Assembly (NCBI GenBank): GCA_963819715.1
Contig: CAWFXE010000003.1
Span: forward strand, 275,338-339,337
From: DASUPK01 sp963819715
GTDB taxonomy: Bacteria; Actinomycetota; Thermoleophilia; Solirubrobacterales; 70-9
Direction of reading: 5' to 3'
DNA length: 64,000 nt
Of the stretch, positions 32,840-42,508 are shown piece after piece. The stretch's first letter is position 1. Every line of letters starts with the position of its first letter. The notes beneath the pieces were generated by a model that saw only the letters and a list, made by a program, of their open reading frames with translations, was not told where the DNA came from and did not search any database. A program made the position numbers and the translations under genes.

Positions 32840-34378
32840 CTAGGCGCGGAGGCTGGCGCCGGTCATCGCCTCCGGCTGCTGGATGCCGAGCAGGTCCAGA
32901 GCGGTCGGAGCGACGTCCGCGAGGATGCCGCCCTCCCTCAGTTCGATGCCCGGGACCGTGACGATCGCGGGGACCGGGTTGGTCGAATGCGCCGTATTGG
33001 GAGAGCCGTCCGGCTCGAGCATCTGCTCGCAGTTGCCGTGATCCGCGGTGATGATCAGCGAGCCGCCCTTCTTGTGGACCGCGGAGACGACCTCGCCCAG
33101 TCGGCGGTCGGCCTCCTCGCAGGCGGCCACCGCGGCGGGGATGACCCCGGTGTGGCCCACCATGTCGGGGTTGGCGAAGTTGATGATCCCGAAGCGGTAG
33201 CCGTCGGCGCTCCAGTGCTCCGTGAAGAGGCGGGCGGCCGCGGCGGCGCTCATCTCCGGCTTGTGGTCGTAAGTGGGGACGTCCCGAGGCGACTCCGCGA
33301 GGTACTGCTCCTCCCCGGGGAGCTCGCCCTCCTTGCCCCCGTCGAAGAAGTAGGTGACGTGGGCGTACTTCTCGGTCTCGGCGACGTGGAGCTGGCGGTC
33401 GCCCTGCTCGGAGATCACCTGGGCGAGCGTGGTCGCAGGCTCCTTCGGCGGGAAGGCGACCGGATACGGCCAGCCGTGGTGGTACTCGGTCATCGTCGTC
33501 ACCTCGAACGGGTCCGCGCCGCCGCGGTCGAAGTCGGCGAAGCCCGGCTCGCCGAGCGCCCTGGTCATCTGGCGGGCTCGGTCGGGGCGGAAGTTGATGA
33601 AGATGAACGGCTCGTCGGCCTCGGCGCCGTCGTAGTCGCCGACCACTGTGGGCTCGATGAACTCGTCGGTGACGTCCTGGTCATATGAGGCCTTGATCGC
33701 CCCCACCGCCGACTCCGCGCGCGGGCCCTGGGCGTGGACGATCGCGTCGTAGGCCTTCTTCGTCCGGTCCCAGCGGCGGTCGCGGTCCATGCCCCAGTAG
33801 CGGCCGCCGACCGTCCCGACCCGGCCGGTGCGGCGCAGCCAGCGCTCTACCTCCTCGAGGTACCCGGCGCCGTTATGCGGCAGGGTGTCCCGTCCGTCAG
33901 TGAGAGCGTGGATCACCAGGTCGGTGACGCCCTCCTCCCCGGCCAGCTCGATGATCGCCTCGATGTGCTCCCACCCGGAGTGGACGCCGCCGTCGGATAT
34001 CAGGCCTATCGCGTGCAGGCGCCCGCGGCGGGACTCGCGAGCGGCACCGCAGGCCGCGCGCAGGGCGTCCTTCTCGAAGAAGCTGCCGTCGGCGATCGAA
34101 TCGTCGATGCGAGCGAGATCCTGCTTCACGACCGCGCCGGCGCCCAGGTTGAGGTGGCCGACTTCCGAGTTGCCCATCTGACCGTCGGGCAGCCCGACGT
34201 CTCGGCCCGAGGTGGACAGCGTCGTGTGCGGATAGGAGGCCCAGAGCTCGTCGAAGTTCGGGGTATTCGCCTGGGACACCGCGTTCCCGGGCCCGTCCGG
34301 TGCGAGCCCGAAGCCGTCGAGAACCACCAGCGCCAGCGAGGGCACCGGGAGGCTCGTCGGTCCTGGAGGCAGCGTCAT
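32840..34378 (-). CDS. gpmI: Cofactor-independent phosphoglycerate mutase
   Basis: The ATG at 34378 overlaps the tpiA stop (ATGA) and gives 512 residues, the usual length. The enzyme interconverts 3- and 2-phosphoglycerate using two Mn ions and a phosphoserine intermediate. Motifs: LVVLDGFG at the N-terminus, the nucleophile Ser71 in GQMGNSEVGH, NFRPDRARQ and the metal site TADHGN. It is the last gene of the gapA-pgk-tpiA-gpmI operon. Confidence 0.96.
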   Translation of the reverse strand: MTLPPGPTSLPVPSLALVVLDGFGLAPDGPGNAVSQANTPNFDELWASYPHTTLSTSGRDVGLPDGQMGNSEVGHLNLGAGAVVKQDLARIDDSIADGSFFEKDALRAACGAARESRRGRLHAIGLISDGGVHSGWEHIEAIIELAGEEGVTDLVIHALTDGRDTLPHNGAGYLEEVERWLRRTGRVGTVGGRYWGMDRDRRWDRTKKAYDAIVHAQGPRAESAVGAIKASYDQDVTDEFIEPTVVGDYDGAEADEPFIFINFRPDRARQMTRALGEPGFADFDRGGADPFEVTTMTEYHHGWPYPVAFPPKEPATTLAQVISEQGDRQLHVAETEKYAHVTYFFDGGKEGELPGEEQYLAESPRDVPTYDHKPEMSAAAAARLFTEHWSADGYRFGIINFANPDMVGHTGVIPAAVAACEEADRRLGEVVSAVHKKGGSLIITADHGNCEQMLEPDGSPNTAHSTNPVPAIVTVPGIELREGGILADVAPTALDLLGIQQPEAMTGASLRA

Positions 34379-35130
34379 GTCGCGGCTTCGACGATCGCGG
34401 CGAAGTCCGCGGGATCGAGGCTGGCGCCGCCGACGAGAGCTCCGTCCACGTCCGGGAGCGCGATCAGCTCGGCCGCGTTGCCGGGCTTCACCGAGCCGCC
34501 GTAGAGGATCCGGATCGCAGCGGCGGCGTCGCTCGAGCGGGACTCGATCAGGCCGCGGATCAGCCCGCACGCCTCCTGCGCCTGCTCGGGGGTGGCGGTC
34601 CGGCCCGTGCCGATCGCCCAGATCGGCTCGTAGGCGATCACGACGTCCCCGAGGCGGTCGTCGCCCACGTCCGCGAGGTCGGCCTCGATCTGGCGGGTGA
34701 GCACGCCCTCGGTCTCGTCGGAGTCGCGCTGGGACTCGTTCTCCCCAACGCAGAGGATCGGCTCGAGGCCCGCGCGCAGCGCCGCCGGGACCTTGCGGGC
34801 GAGCGCCTCGTCCGACTCGCCGAAGTACTGGCGCCGCTCGGAGTGGCCGAGGATGACTCCGTCGACGCCGATCTCGACGAGCATCGGCGCGGAGACCTCG
34901 CCGGTGAAGGCGCCCTCCGGCTCCTCGTGCATGTTCTGAGACGCAACCCGCGCGGGGCTCTCGGCGCAGCGCTCGATCGCGGCCTTCAGGGAGAGGAACG
35001 GCGGGCAGATCACGACCTCGGCGCCCGACTCGGGCACCCGCGGCAGGAAGTCGCCGAGAAAGCTCTCGGTCTCCGCGACCGTCTTGTGCATCTTCCAGTT
35101 GGCGGCCAGGATCGGCGTGCGCTCAGGCAT
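34375..35130 (-). CDS. tpiA: Triosephosphate isomerase
   Basis: A 251-residue TIM barrel. Catalytic residues: Lys13 in NWKM, the electrophilic His in GHSERR (about residue 97) and the base Glu in AYEPIWAIGTG (about residue 169); the phosphate gripper is YGGSVKPGN. The start overlaps the pgk end by 8 bases and the stop overlaps gpmI by 4, so the operon is translationally coupled. Confidence 0.97.
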   Translation of the reverse strand: MPERTPILAANWKMHKTVAETESFLGDFLPRVPESGAEVVICPPFLSLKAAIERCAESPARVASQNMHEEPEGAFTGEVSAPMLVEIGVDGVILGHSERRQYFGESDEALARKVPAALRAGLEPILCVGENESQRDSDETEGVLTRQIEADLADVGDDRLGDVVIAYEPIWAIGTGRTATPEQAQEACGLIRGLIESRSSDAAAAIRILYGGSVKPGNAAELIALPDVDGALVGGASLDPADFAAIVEAAT

Positions 35131-36367
35131 CCTGGAGCGCCTCCACGCCGGGAAGATCTCGGCCCTCGACCAGCTCGAGCGAGGCGCCGCCGCCGGTGGA
35201 GATCCAGTCGACCGAGTCGGCCAGGCCGAATTTGTGCAGGGCTGCGACGGAGTCGCCGCCTCCGACGACTGTGTGTCCCGGCGCCGCGGCGACCGCCTCG
35301 GCGACGGCGCGCGTGCCGGCGTCGAAGGGCGGCACCTCGAATGCACCCATCGGCCCGTTCCAGAAGACGGTCCCGGCCTTGGCAATCCGCTTGGAAAAGG
35401 TGGCGGCGGTGTTGGCGCCGACGTCGAGGCCCATCCAGCCCTCGGGCACGTCGACTCCGTTCAGCTCCTGCGTCTCGGTCCCCGCGTCGAGCTCCTTGCC
35501 GAGGACCAGGTCCTCGGGCAGCTCGAGCAACGTCTCGCTCTTCTCCGCCTCGGCGAGCACGCGCTTGGCGGCCTCGACGCCCTCCTCCTCCACGAGCGAG
35601 TTCCCGGTGTCCCGGCCCTCGGCCGCAAAGAAGCTGAAGCACATCGCGCCGCCGATCAGGATCTCCTCGGCGAAGCCGAGGAAGCGGTCGATCACGCCGA
35701 TCTTGTCTGTCACCTTGGCGCCGCCGAGGACGACGATCAGAGGGTGCTTGGGATCGTCCCGGACGGCGGTGAGCTGGCCGACCTCCTGCTCCAGCAGCAG
35801 GCCGGCGTAGCCGGGCAGGAGGCGCGCGACGCCCTCGGTCGTGGCGTGCGCCCGGTGCGCGGTACCGAAGGCGTCGTTGACGTAGACGTCGGCGAGCGCC
35901 GCGAGGGCCTCGGCCAGTTCGGGCTCGTTCTTCTTCTCCCCCTCCTCGAAGCGGCTGTTCTCGAGCAGCAGTACCTCGCCGGGTTGAAGGGCATCGGCCA
36001 TCGCCTGGACATCGTCGCCGACCACCGCGGGGGCGAGCTTCACCTCCGTGCCGAGCAGCTCGCCGAGCCGCTTCGCCACGGGCGCCATCGAGAGGCTCGG
36101 GTCCGTTCCCTTCGGGCGGCCCAGATGCGACACGAGGACGATGCTCGCCCCGCGCTTGCGCAGCAGCTCGATGGTCGGCAGCGAGGCCCGAATCCGCGTG
36201 TCGTCGGCCACGACCATTTCGCCGCCTCCTCCGCTTCGCGTCCGGGTGCGGCCCCCGGCGTCCAGGGGCACGTTCAGGTCGGCGCGCAGCAGCACGCGCT
36301 TCCCCTCCACGTCAGCGTCCCGAACGCTCGCCTTGGCGAACGAGCGTGAGGCCTCTGCGTCAGGCAC
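35123..36367 (-). CDS. pgk: Phosphoglycerate kinase
   Basis: A 414-residue enzyme with the bilobal PGK pattern: RADLNVPL and SHLGRPKG in the N-lobe, LLENSRFEEGEKKN, VNDAFGTAHR, then the nucleotide-side GGAKVTDKIGV and the hinge/catalytic WNGPMGAFE and GGGDSVAA. The GTG start overlaps the gapA stop by 8 bases. A Gly/Arg-rich insert (about residues 39-52, RTRTRSGGGGE) is an unusual addition after the first strand. Confidence 0.97.
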   Translation of the reverse strand: MPDAEASRSFAKASVRDADVEGKRVLLRADLNVPLDAGGRTRTRSGGGGEMVVADDTRIRASLPTIELLRKRGASIVLVSHLGRPKGTDPSLSMAPVAKRLGELLGTEVKLAPAVVGDDVQAMADALQPGEVLLLENSRFEEGEKKNEPELAEALAALADVYVNDAFGTAHRAHATTEGVARLLPGYAGLLLEQEVGQLTAVRDDPKHPLIVVLGGAKVTDKIGVIDRFLGFAEEILIGGAMCFSFFAAEGRDTGNSLVEEEGVEAAKRVLAEAEKSETLLELPEDLVLGKELDAGTETQELNGVDVPEGWMGLDVGANTAATFSKRIAKAGTVFWNGPMGAFEVPPFDAGTRAVAEAVAAAPGHTVVGGGDSVAALHKFGLADSVDWISTGGGASLELVEGRDLPGVEALQDA

Positions 36368-37379
36368 TTACCGCGGCCGGCTGCAGCACCTTCTCCGCCA
36401 GATCGATGCAGCGATTGGCGTAGCCCCACTCGTTGTCGTACCAGGAGAGGAGCTTGACGAAGGTCCCGTCGACCACCTTGGTCTGCTCTGCGTCGAAAAC
36501 CGACGAGTGAGGATCCGTGACGATGTCCGTCGAGACGATCGGGTCCTCCGTGTACTTGAGGATCCCCGAGAACGGGCCCACCGCGGCCTCCTTCATCGCC
36601 GCATTGATCTCGTCCTCGCTGGTCGCCTTGGAGACGTCGCAGGTCAGATCGACCAGCGATCCGGTGATCACCGGCGCGCGGACCGAGATGCCGCTGAGCT
36701 TGCCCTCCAGATCCGGCAGGACGAGGCCGACCGCCTTGGCCGCCCCGGTGCTGGTCGGGATCAGGTTCATCGCCGCGGCGCGGGCGCGGCGCAGGTCCTT
36801 GTGGGGCATGTCCTGGAGGCGCTGGTCGGCCGTGTAGGCGTGGATCGTGGTCATCAGGCCGCGGTCGATGCCGACCATGTCGTGCAGCACCTTCGCCACC
36901 GGGGCCAGGCAGTTCGTGGTGCAGGAGGCGTTGGAGATGATGTTGTGCTTCTCCGGGTCGTAATCGTCGAAGTTGACGCCGAGCACGACGGTGATGTCCG
37001 GCTCCTTGGCGGGGGCGGAGATGATCACCTTCTTCGCTCCGGCCTCCAGGTGCTTGGCGGCGTCATCGCGGCCAGTGAAGAGCCCCGTCGACTCGATCAC
37101 CACCTCGACCCCGAGGTCACCCCAGGGAAGCGCGGCGGGGTCCCTCTCGTTGAGGACCCTGAGCACCTTGCCGTCGACGCTGATGCCGTCATCCGAGAGC
37201 TCGATCTCACCCGGGAAGCGACCGAGAACGGTGTCGTACTTGAGCAGGTGGGCCATGGTCTCAGCGTCGACCAGGTCGTTGACGGCGACGAACTCGAGGT
37301 CCGATCCCGCCTCGAGGGCCGCGCGGAAGAGGTTCCGGCCGATGCGCCCGAAGCCGTTGATGCCCACCTTGACTGCCAT
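36360..37379 (-). CDS. gapA: Glyceraldehyde-3-phosphate dehydrogenase
   Basis: A 339-residue enzyme. The NAD site is INGFGRIGRN, the catalytic cysteine is in SNASCTTNCLAP, the partner His in TTIHAYTADQ and the phosphate site in PTSTGAAKA. It has the strongest ribosome site of the operon (AGGAGGA, 8 bases before ATG), so it is the operon head. The upstream 86 bases contain GATAAT on the minus strand, a possible -10 box without a clear -35. Confidence 0.97.
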   Translation of the reverse strand: MAVKVGINGFGRIGRNLFRAALEAGSDLEFVAVNDLVDAETMAHLLKYDTVLGRFPGEIELSDDGISVDGKVLRVLNERDPAALPWGDLGVEVVIESTGLFTGRDDAAKHLEAGAKKVIISAPAKEPDITVVLGVNFDDYDPEKHNIISNASCTTNCLAPVAKVLHDMVGIDRGLMTTIHAYTADQRLQDMPHKDLRRARAAAMNLIPTSTGAAKAVGLVLPDLEGKLSGISVRAPVITGSLVDLTCDVSKATSEDEINAAMKEAAVGPFSGILKYTEDPIVSTDIVTDPHSSVFDAEQTKVVDGTFVKLLSWYDNEWGYANRCIDLAEKVLQPAAVSA

Positions 37380-37465
37380 TTGAAAGTCCTCCTAGACGGG
37401 GTTTGCTCTACTCAAATTATCGAGCCGCAGGCCGCGCCGTCCCCGTGCCGAGCACGGAGATTCCG

Positions 37466-37831
37466 TCAGCGTTCGTGTGAGACGCAGACCTCGACCAGGT
37501 AGCCGTCGGGGTCCGTCAGGCGGCAGGCGTACGTGCCCGGGCCGAATGAGGCCGCGCTGCCGGGCTCGGCGACCGGGTCTCCCCCGTTCGCGGAGCCGGA
37601 CTCGAACGAGGCCTTGACGGCTGGGATGCTCTTCGCCGGGAACGAGATCAGGCCGTAGCCCGGACGCTGGGTGTCGGAGAGCTCGATGAAGAACTCCGCC
37701 TTGATCAGGCCCCAGCTCACCGAATTCGCGGGGGCCTCCTGACGGCGCCAGCCCAGGGGAGCCAGGATCGAGTCGTAGAACGCGCCACTGCGTTCGAGAT
37801 CGGAGACTTTTGCGGCTGCGTAATTCAGCAT
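37466..37831 (-). CDS. VOC (glyoxalase/bleomycin resistance) family protein
   Basis: A 121-residue protein made of two beta-alpha-beta-beta-beta units. It begins LNYAAAKVSDLERSGAFYDSIL (conserved start after the first strand) and ends GTYACRLTDPDGYLVEVCVSHER; the final EVC carries the usual metal-ligand Glu. Substrate unknown. It lies between the ABC pair and gapA on the same strand. Confidence 0.82.
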   Translation of the reverse strand: MLNYAAAKVSDLERSGAFYDSILAPLGWRRQEAPANSVSWGLIKAEFFIELSDTQRPGYGLISFPAKSIPAVKASFESGSANGGDPVAEPGSAASFGPGTYACRLTDPDGYLVEVCVSHER

Positions 37832-37897
37832 GAGGATGCGATGGCGAAACGAGACGGTCCCTGCGCATCCACATTACAGGGGAGACCCGGGCGAGCG

Positions 37898-38665
37898 TCA
37901 GCGCCGCGGTTCCCAGCGGAAGAAGCGCACCGCGATGACGAGGCCTGCCAGGCCCCAGGCCGCGACCACGGCGAGGTGTCCCCACTCGAAGCCCGCGCCC
38001 GTGGTGTGCGGATCCCAGGTCGCGAACATCGCCTCGAAGAAGGGGCGGATGGGGAACACGGAAGCGAAGTTGAGGACTCCATTTGGCAGCTCGTCCTGGG
38101 GAATGAAGACACCTGACAGGAAGTAGAGCGGCAGCACCGTGGCGTTGGTTACGGCCGGGGCCGCCTCCGCCGTGGGGATGGCGGCGGCGAGGGCGAAGCC
38201 GAGGCAGGAGAAGGAGAAGGCGCCGACCGCCAGCGTGACGAGCATCGCGGGCAGCGTGCTGGTGGGGATCGCCACTCCGTAGAGCAGCGCCCCGAGCGCG
38301 CTGACCAGGACGACCATGATCACCGAGATGACCAGCGAGTTCCCCACCCGCCCCGCGACGAAGGCGGCGGGTGGCAGCGGCGTGCCCCGGACCCTCTTCA
38401 GCTGGCCCGCCTCGCGCTCCGCAGGCAGGTTGGTCGCGAGCTTCACGGTGGTCGCGGAGACCACGGCGAGCGTGAGGATCGCGGGCACGTAGTAGGTCGC
38501 CCCCTTGACGTCCAGATTGGAGATGTGGGTGTTCTTGAAGATCGTGGCCAGCAGGAAGAGGAAGAGCAGCGGCAGGAGCGCGGTGAAGAAGACGGCCGCG
38601 GGATTCCGCCAGAAGACCTTCTGGTCGAAGCGGAACTGGTGCAGGACGACGGCGACGCCAGTCAT
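37898..38665 (-). CDS. ABC-2 type transporter permease
   Basis: The ATG at 38665 overlaps the ATPase stop (ATGA) and gives 255 residues; a longer frame is a shadow. Six predicted membrane helices and the ABC-2 signature region (PIRPFFEAMF near the end) fit a DrrB/YadH-type export permease. With the ATPase upstream it forms a drug, lipid or polysaccharide exporter. Substrate unknown. Confidence 0.87.
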   Translation of the reverse strand: MTGVAVVLHQFRFDQKVFWRNPAAVFFTALLPLLFLFLLATIFKNTHISNLDVKGATYYVPAILTLAVVSATTVKLATNLPAEREAGQLKRVRGTPLPPAAFVAGRVGNSLVISVIMVVLVSALGALLYGVAIPTSTLPAMLVTLAVGAFSFSCLGFALAAAIPTAEAAPAVTNATVLPLYFLSGVFIPQDELPNGVLNFASVFPIRPFFEAMFATWDPHTTGAGFEWGHLAVVAAWGLAGLVIAVRFFRWEPRR

Positions 38666-39591
38666 TCCGGGCGCTCCGCTCCGTCGGCACGCTCGGTCAG
38701 CTCCAGATAGATGTCCTCCAGGGTCGGCGCGCTGACGGTGAGGCCCGGCAGCCCGACGCCACGCTCCGCGGCCCAATTTGTGAGCTCGCGGAGGAGAGGG
38801 ATCGGGTCGTCCGCGGTGAGGGACACCGCGCCGGCCTCGATCCGCGCACTCGTCCGCACGGCGAATGGCAGGTCCGGGGCGTGGACACCGGCGGGGAGGC
38901 GAAAGCTGATCTCCGTGCGGCCCTCCCCATCGCCCGCGAGCTCGTCCGGCGAGCCGGTGGCGACGATCCGACCCGCCGAGATGATCGCGACGCGGTCCGC
39001 CAGGACCTGCGCCTCCTCCATGTAGTGCGTGGTCAGGAAGACGGTCTTGCCGAGGTCGCGCAGACCGCCGATCACCTCCCAGGCCTGGCGGCGCGCCGAT
39101 GGGTCGAACCCCGTCGTCGGCTCGTCGAGGAAGAGCAGCTCCGGGTCGCCGATCAGAGCCAGCGCGACGTCGAGGCGTCGTTGCTGTCCCCCGGAGAGCT
39201 TTGCGGTCCTCACGCTCGCCTTCTCGGCGAGCCCCACCAGGCTGACGACCTCGTCGACGTCCCTCGGGTTGGCGTAGTACCCGGCGTACTGCTCGATGGC
39301 CTCGCGGGGCGTCAGCTCCGGGACCAGCCGCGACTCCTGCAGTACGAAGCCGACCCGGTTTCGCCACCTGCGGTCCGCCTCCTGCGGGTCCACACCGAGC
39401 ACGGTCACCTCGCCCCCGTTCCGGGCCCTGTAGCCCTCGAGGATCTCGACCGTGGTGGTCTTGCCGGCGCCGTTCGGCCCGAGGAAGGCGAAGATCTCTC
39501 CCGCGGCGACCTCGAGGTCGATGCCGCGCACCGCCTCGAACTCGTCGTAGGACTTGCGCAGCCCCTGAACGCTGATCACGGAGTCCGCCAT
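38662..39591 (-). CDS. ABC transporter ATP-binding protein (DrrA-like)
   Basis: A 309-residue ATPase: Walker A LGPNGAGKTTTV (about residue 38), the Q-loop VLQESRL, signature LSGGQQRRLDVA, Walker B LLFLDEPTTGFD and switch His in TTHYMEE. The C-terminal 90 residues form the extra domain typical of DrrA/NodI-type exporters. It pairs with the overlapping permease. Confidence 0.93.
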   Translation of the reverse strand: MADSVISVQGLRKSYDEFEAVRGIDLEVAAGEIFAFLGPNGAGKTTTVEILEGYRARNGGEVTVLGVDPQEADRRWRNRVGFVLQESRLVPELTPREAIEQYAGYYANPRDVDEVVSLVGLAEKASVRTAKLSGGQQRRLDVALALIGDPELLFLDEPTTGFDPSARRQAWEVIGGLRDLGKTVFLTTHYMEEAQVLADRVAIISAGRIVATGSPDELAGDGEGRTEISFRLPAGVHAPDLPFAVRTSARIEAGAVSLTADDPIPLLRELTNWAAERGVGLPGLTVSAPTLEDIYLELTERADGAERPE

Positions 39592-39613
39592 CGCGCCGGG
39601 ATGTTAGGGACGG

Positions 39614-40546
39614 CTAGCGCGCTGCCGGTCGCGGCTCAAGGTCCACGTCGCGGTGCACCAGGCGAAGCTTGACGTCCTCCCGCTTGCCGAGTTCGCGTGC
39701 GATCCGGTCGGCGACCGTCACCGAGCGATGTCGGCCTCCGGTGCAGCCGACGGCGATCGTCAGGTGCTGCTTGCCCTCGGCGACGTAGGCGGGAAGCAGG
39801 AAGTCGAGCAGCGGCATCAGCCGGCCGTAGAACTCACCTGCCTGGGTGCCGGACTCGACGTACTCGCGGACGGGCTCGTCGAGCCCGGTCAGGGGGCGCA
39901 GATCGTCGACGTAGTGGGGGTTCGGCAGGAAGCGGACGTCGAGCGTCAGGTCGGCATCGGAGGGCGGGCCGTTCTTGAAGCCGAAGGTGAGGATGGTCAG
40001 CGCGAGCTGGTTCTCCTGGGCATCGCGGCCGATCAGCTCGGTGGCGATGCGGCGACGCAGGGCGCCGCCGGTAAGCGAGGTGGTGTCGATGACGACGTCG
40101 GCTCGCTCGCGCAGCGGGGCGAGCAGCTCGCGCTCCTCGCGGATCCCATCGACGATGCGGCCGCTGCGCGCCAGCGGATGCCGGCGGCGGGTCTCCTTGT
40201 AGCGGTGCAGCAGCGCCTCCTCGTCGGCCTCGAGGAAGACGACCTTGAGGTCGAGGCCGCCGGTGGCCAGCTCGTCGAGGACGGCCTGCAGGTCCTCGAA
40301 GTAGCCGCCGCCGCGCACGTCGGTGACCACCGCGGCCTTCTGGACGCCGCTGCCCTCATGCCGGAAGAGCTCGCCGAGCCCGCTGATCATCTTCGGCGGC
40401 AGGTTGTCGACGCAGAAGAAGCCGCCGTCCTCGAAGGCCGCGATCGCCTCCGACTTGCCGGCGCCCGAGTATCCGGTGATCACCACGAGCTCGACCCGCT
40501 TGGTGCTGGGACCGGCACCGTCCCCATTGGTGGCGTCCGCTGTCAT
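39614..40546 (-). CDS. rapZ: RNase adapter / nucleotide-binding protein RapZ
   Basis: A 310-residue protein: P-loop TGYSGAGKSEA (about residue 25), FFCVDNLPP, SFGFKNG-like TFGFKNGPP, RFLPNPHY and GCTGGRHRSV. In Proteobacteria RapZ controls GlmZ sRNA and glucosamine-6-P synthesis; the actinobacterial role is less known. It follows uvrC on the same strand, the conserved actinobacterial order. The yvcK and whiA genes that usually follow are absent. Confidence 0.94.
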   Translation of the reverse strand: MTADATNGDGAGPSTKRVELVVITGYSGAGKSEAIAAFEDGGFFCVDNLPPKMISGLGELFRHEGSGVQKAAVVTDVRGGGYFEDLQAVLDELATGGLDLKVVFLEADEEALLHRYKETRRRHPLARSGRIVDGIREERELLAPLRERADVVIDTTSLTGGALRRRIATELIGRDAQENQLALTILTFGFKNGPPSDADLTLDVRFLPNPHYVDDLRPLTGLDEPVREYVESGTQAGEFYGRLMPLLDFLLPAYVAEGKQHLTIAVGCTGGRHRSVTVADRIARELGKREDVKLRLVHRDVDLEPRPAAR

Positions 40547-40549
40547 CCC

Positions 40550-42463
40550 CTAACCGGCTCTGTGCAGTTGCCTGTGGATCTCGCGAGCGAGCTTACCGGG
40601 CACCCCGGGCACCGCCTCGAGCTCCTCGCGGCTCGCCGCGAGCAGGCGGTCCGGGGACCCGAAATGGCGCAGCAGCGCGCGCTTTCGAGCCGGCCCGACG
40701 CCGCGAATCCCGTCGAGGGCCGAGGCCGTCATCGCCTTGTCGCGGCGGCTGCGATGGTGGGTGATCGCGAAGCGATGCGCCTCGTCGCGGACGCGCTGCA
40801 GGATCCGCAGGGCGTCGGAGCCCTTCTCGAGCAGGATCGGCTCGGAGCGACTCGGCGCGAAGACCTCCTCGATTCGCTTCGCGAGGCTGACGACGGCGAC
40901 GCCTCTCTCGGTGAGCGGCTCGAGCGCCTTCATGCCCGCTGAGAGCTGCCCCCGGCCGCCGTCGATCACGATCAGGTCGGGGAGCGCCGCGAAGCTCGCG
41001 TCGCGGTCGGAGTCGTGCGGTGAGATGTCGGCCTGCTGCATGTAGCGCCCGAGCCTTCTCGTCAACACCTCCTGCATGGCTGCGAAGTCATCCGGCCCCC
41101 CACCATTGCCGCTGAACTCGCCGCGGATGTTGAACTTCCGGTAATCCGACTTCTTCGGCGCGCCGCCCTCGAATACGACCATCGAGGCGACCGTGTGCGT
41201 CTCGCCGAGATTCGAGATGTCGAAACCCTCGATCCGGACCGGCACCCGCTCGAGGGCGAGCTCCTCCTGCAGCGAGGCGAGCGTCTCCACGCGCTGCTGG
41301 CGCCGGTGCTCCCGCCGCAGCTTGTCCTGGGCGAGCGCGAGCTTTGCGTTCTTTAAGGCCAGCTCGCGCAGGCGGCGCAGGTCGCCGCGTGACGCCACCC
41401 GCACCTCGACCTGGGAATCGCGCTGGCTGCTCAGCGCCTCGGCGAGCACGCCGGTGCGCTCCCGGAGCTCGGGGCCGACGATCACCCGGCCGGGCACCGA
41501 CGGAGCCGCGCCGTAGTACTGGAGCAGGAAGGTCTCGGCCACCTCGCCTGGGTCTCGATCGTCCCCAGCGGCCTCGTCCTCTCCCGCGAGGTAGAAGCCC
41601 TGGCGCTCGGCGAGCACGCCGTCGCGGACCTGGAAGACCTGCGCGTTCGCGTCGCTTCCCTCCACCGCCACCGCGATCAGGTCCGCACTGCCCAGCGAGC
41701 CCCCGGCCACCTGCTGGCGCTCCATCATCGAGCGCACGGCGTTGAGGCGGTCGCGGAACAGGGCCGCCCGCTCGAAGTCCTGGGCCTCGGAGGCCTCCTC
41801 CATCTTCGCCTCGAGGTCGTCTGCGATCTGCTTGTAGCGGCCGGAGAGGAAGCCGACGATCCGGTCGATGTTCCCTCGGTACTCCTCCTTGTCGATGTAG
41901 CCGACACAGGGCGCCTGGCAGCGCTTGATGTAGTAGTCGAGGCAGGGCACGCCGGACCGCCGGCCCGGCTCCGGCCCCTCGCAGGTCCGGTACTGGAAGA
42001 GCTTGCCGAGCAGGTCGAGGGTCTCGCGGACCCTCTTGGCGCTGGAGAACGGGCCGAAGTAGGCGCGGTTCGGGCGGTGCCGCTCGCGGGTGAAGTAGAC
42101 GCGCGGGAACTCCTCGTCGAGGCTGACGCCGACGTACGGATACGACTTGTCGTCCCGCAGGCGGATGTTGAACCGCGGCCGGTACCGCTTGATGAAGGCC
42201 TGTTCGGCGAGCAGGGCCTCCGGCTCGTTCTCCGTGACCAGGAACTCGATCGACTCCGTGCGGTCGATCAGCTCCGCGGTGCCGCCCATACCCGCTCCGC
42301 GGCTCCCACCCTTGCCGGCGAAGTGCGACGCGACCCGCTTGCGGATCGAGTTCGCCTTTCCCACGTAGAGCGCCTCCCCAGCCCGGTTGCGGAAGACGTA
42401 GACGCCGGGAGCATTCGGAAGCTCCTTGCGCTGATCGGCCAACTTCTGGCTGCTCTTCGCCAT
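40550..42463 (-). CDS. uvrC: Excinuclease ABC subunit UvrC
   Basis: A 637-residue nuclease of nucleotide-excision repair. Domains in order: GIY-YIG (GVYVFRNRAGEALYVGKANS, residues about 19-40) for the 3' incision; a Cys-rich segment; UVR motif (DDLEAKMEEASEAQDFERAA) for UvrB binding; RNase H-like domain (FDISNLGETHTVASMVVF) for the 5' incision; a C-terminal double helix-hairpin-helix (LDGIRGVGPARKRALL, LEAVPGVPGKLA). Full length. Its end lies 3 bases from rapZ. Confidence 0.97.
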   Translation of the reverse strand: MAKSSQKLADQRKELPNAPGVYVFRNRAGEALYVGKANSIRKRVASHFAGKGGSRGAGMGGTAELIDRTESIEFLVTENEPEALLAEQAFIKRYRPRFNIRLRDDKSYPYVGVSLDEEFPRVYFTRERHRPNRAYFGPFSSAKRVRETLDLLGKLFQYRTCEGPEPGRRSGVPCLDYYIKRCQAPCVGYIDKEEYRGNIDRIVGFLSGRYKQIADDLEAKMEEASEAQDFERAALFRDRLNAVRSMMERQQVAGGSLGSADLIAVAVEGSDANAQVFQVRDGVLAERQGFYLAGEDEAAGDDRDPGEVAETFLLQYYGAAPSVPGRVIVGPELRERTGVLAEALSSQRDSQVEVRVASRGDLRRLRELALKNAKLALAQDKLRREHRRQQRVETLASLQEELALERVPVRIEGFDISNLGETHTVASMVVFEGGAPKKSDYRKFNIRGEFSGNGGGPDDFAAMQEVLTRRLGRYMQQADISPHDSDRDASFAALPDLIVIDGGRGQLSAGMKALEPLTERGVAVVSLAKRIEEVFAPSRSEPILLEKGSDALRILQRVRDEAHRFAITHHRSRRDKAMTASALDGIRGVGPARKRALLRHFGSPDRLLAASREELEAVPGVPGKLAREIHRQLHRAG

Positions 42464-42508
42464 AAAGGAGAGGGTAGGGTCCCGGCTCCCCGGCCCAGGA
42501 GGCTTGAG

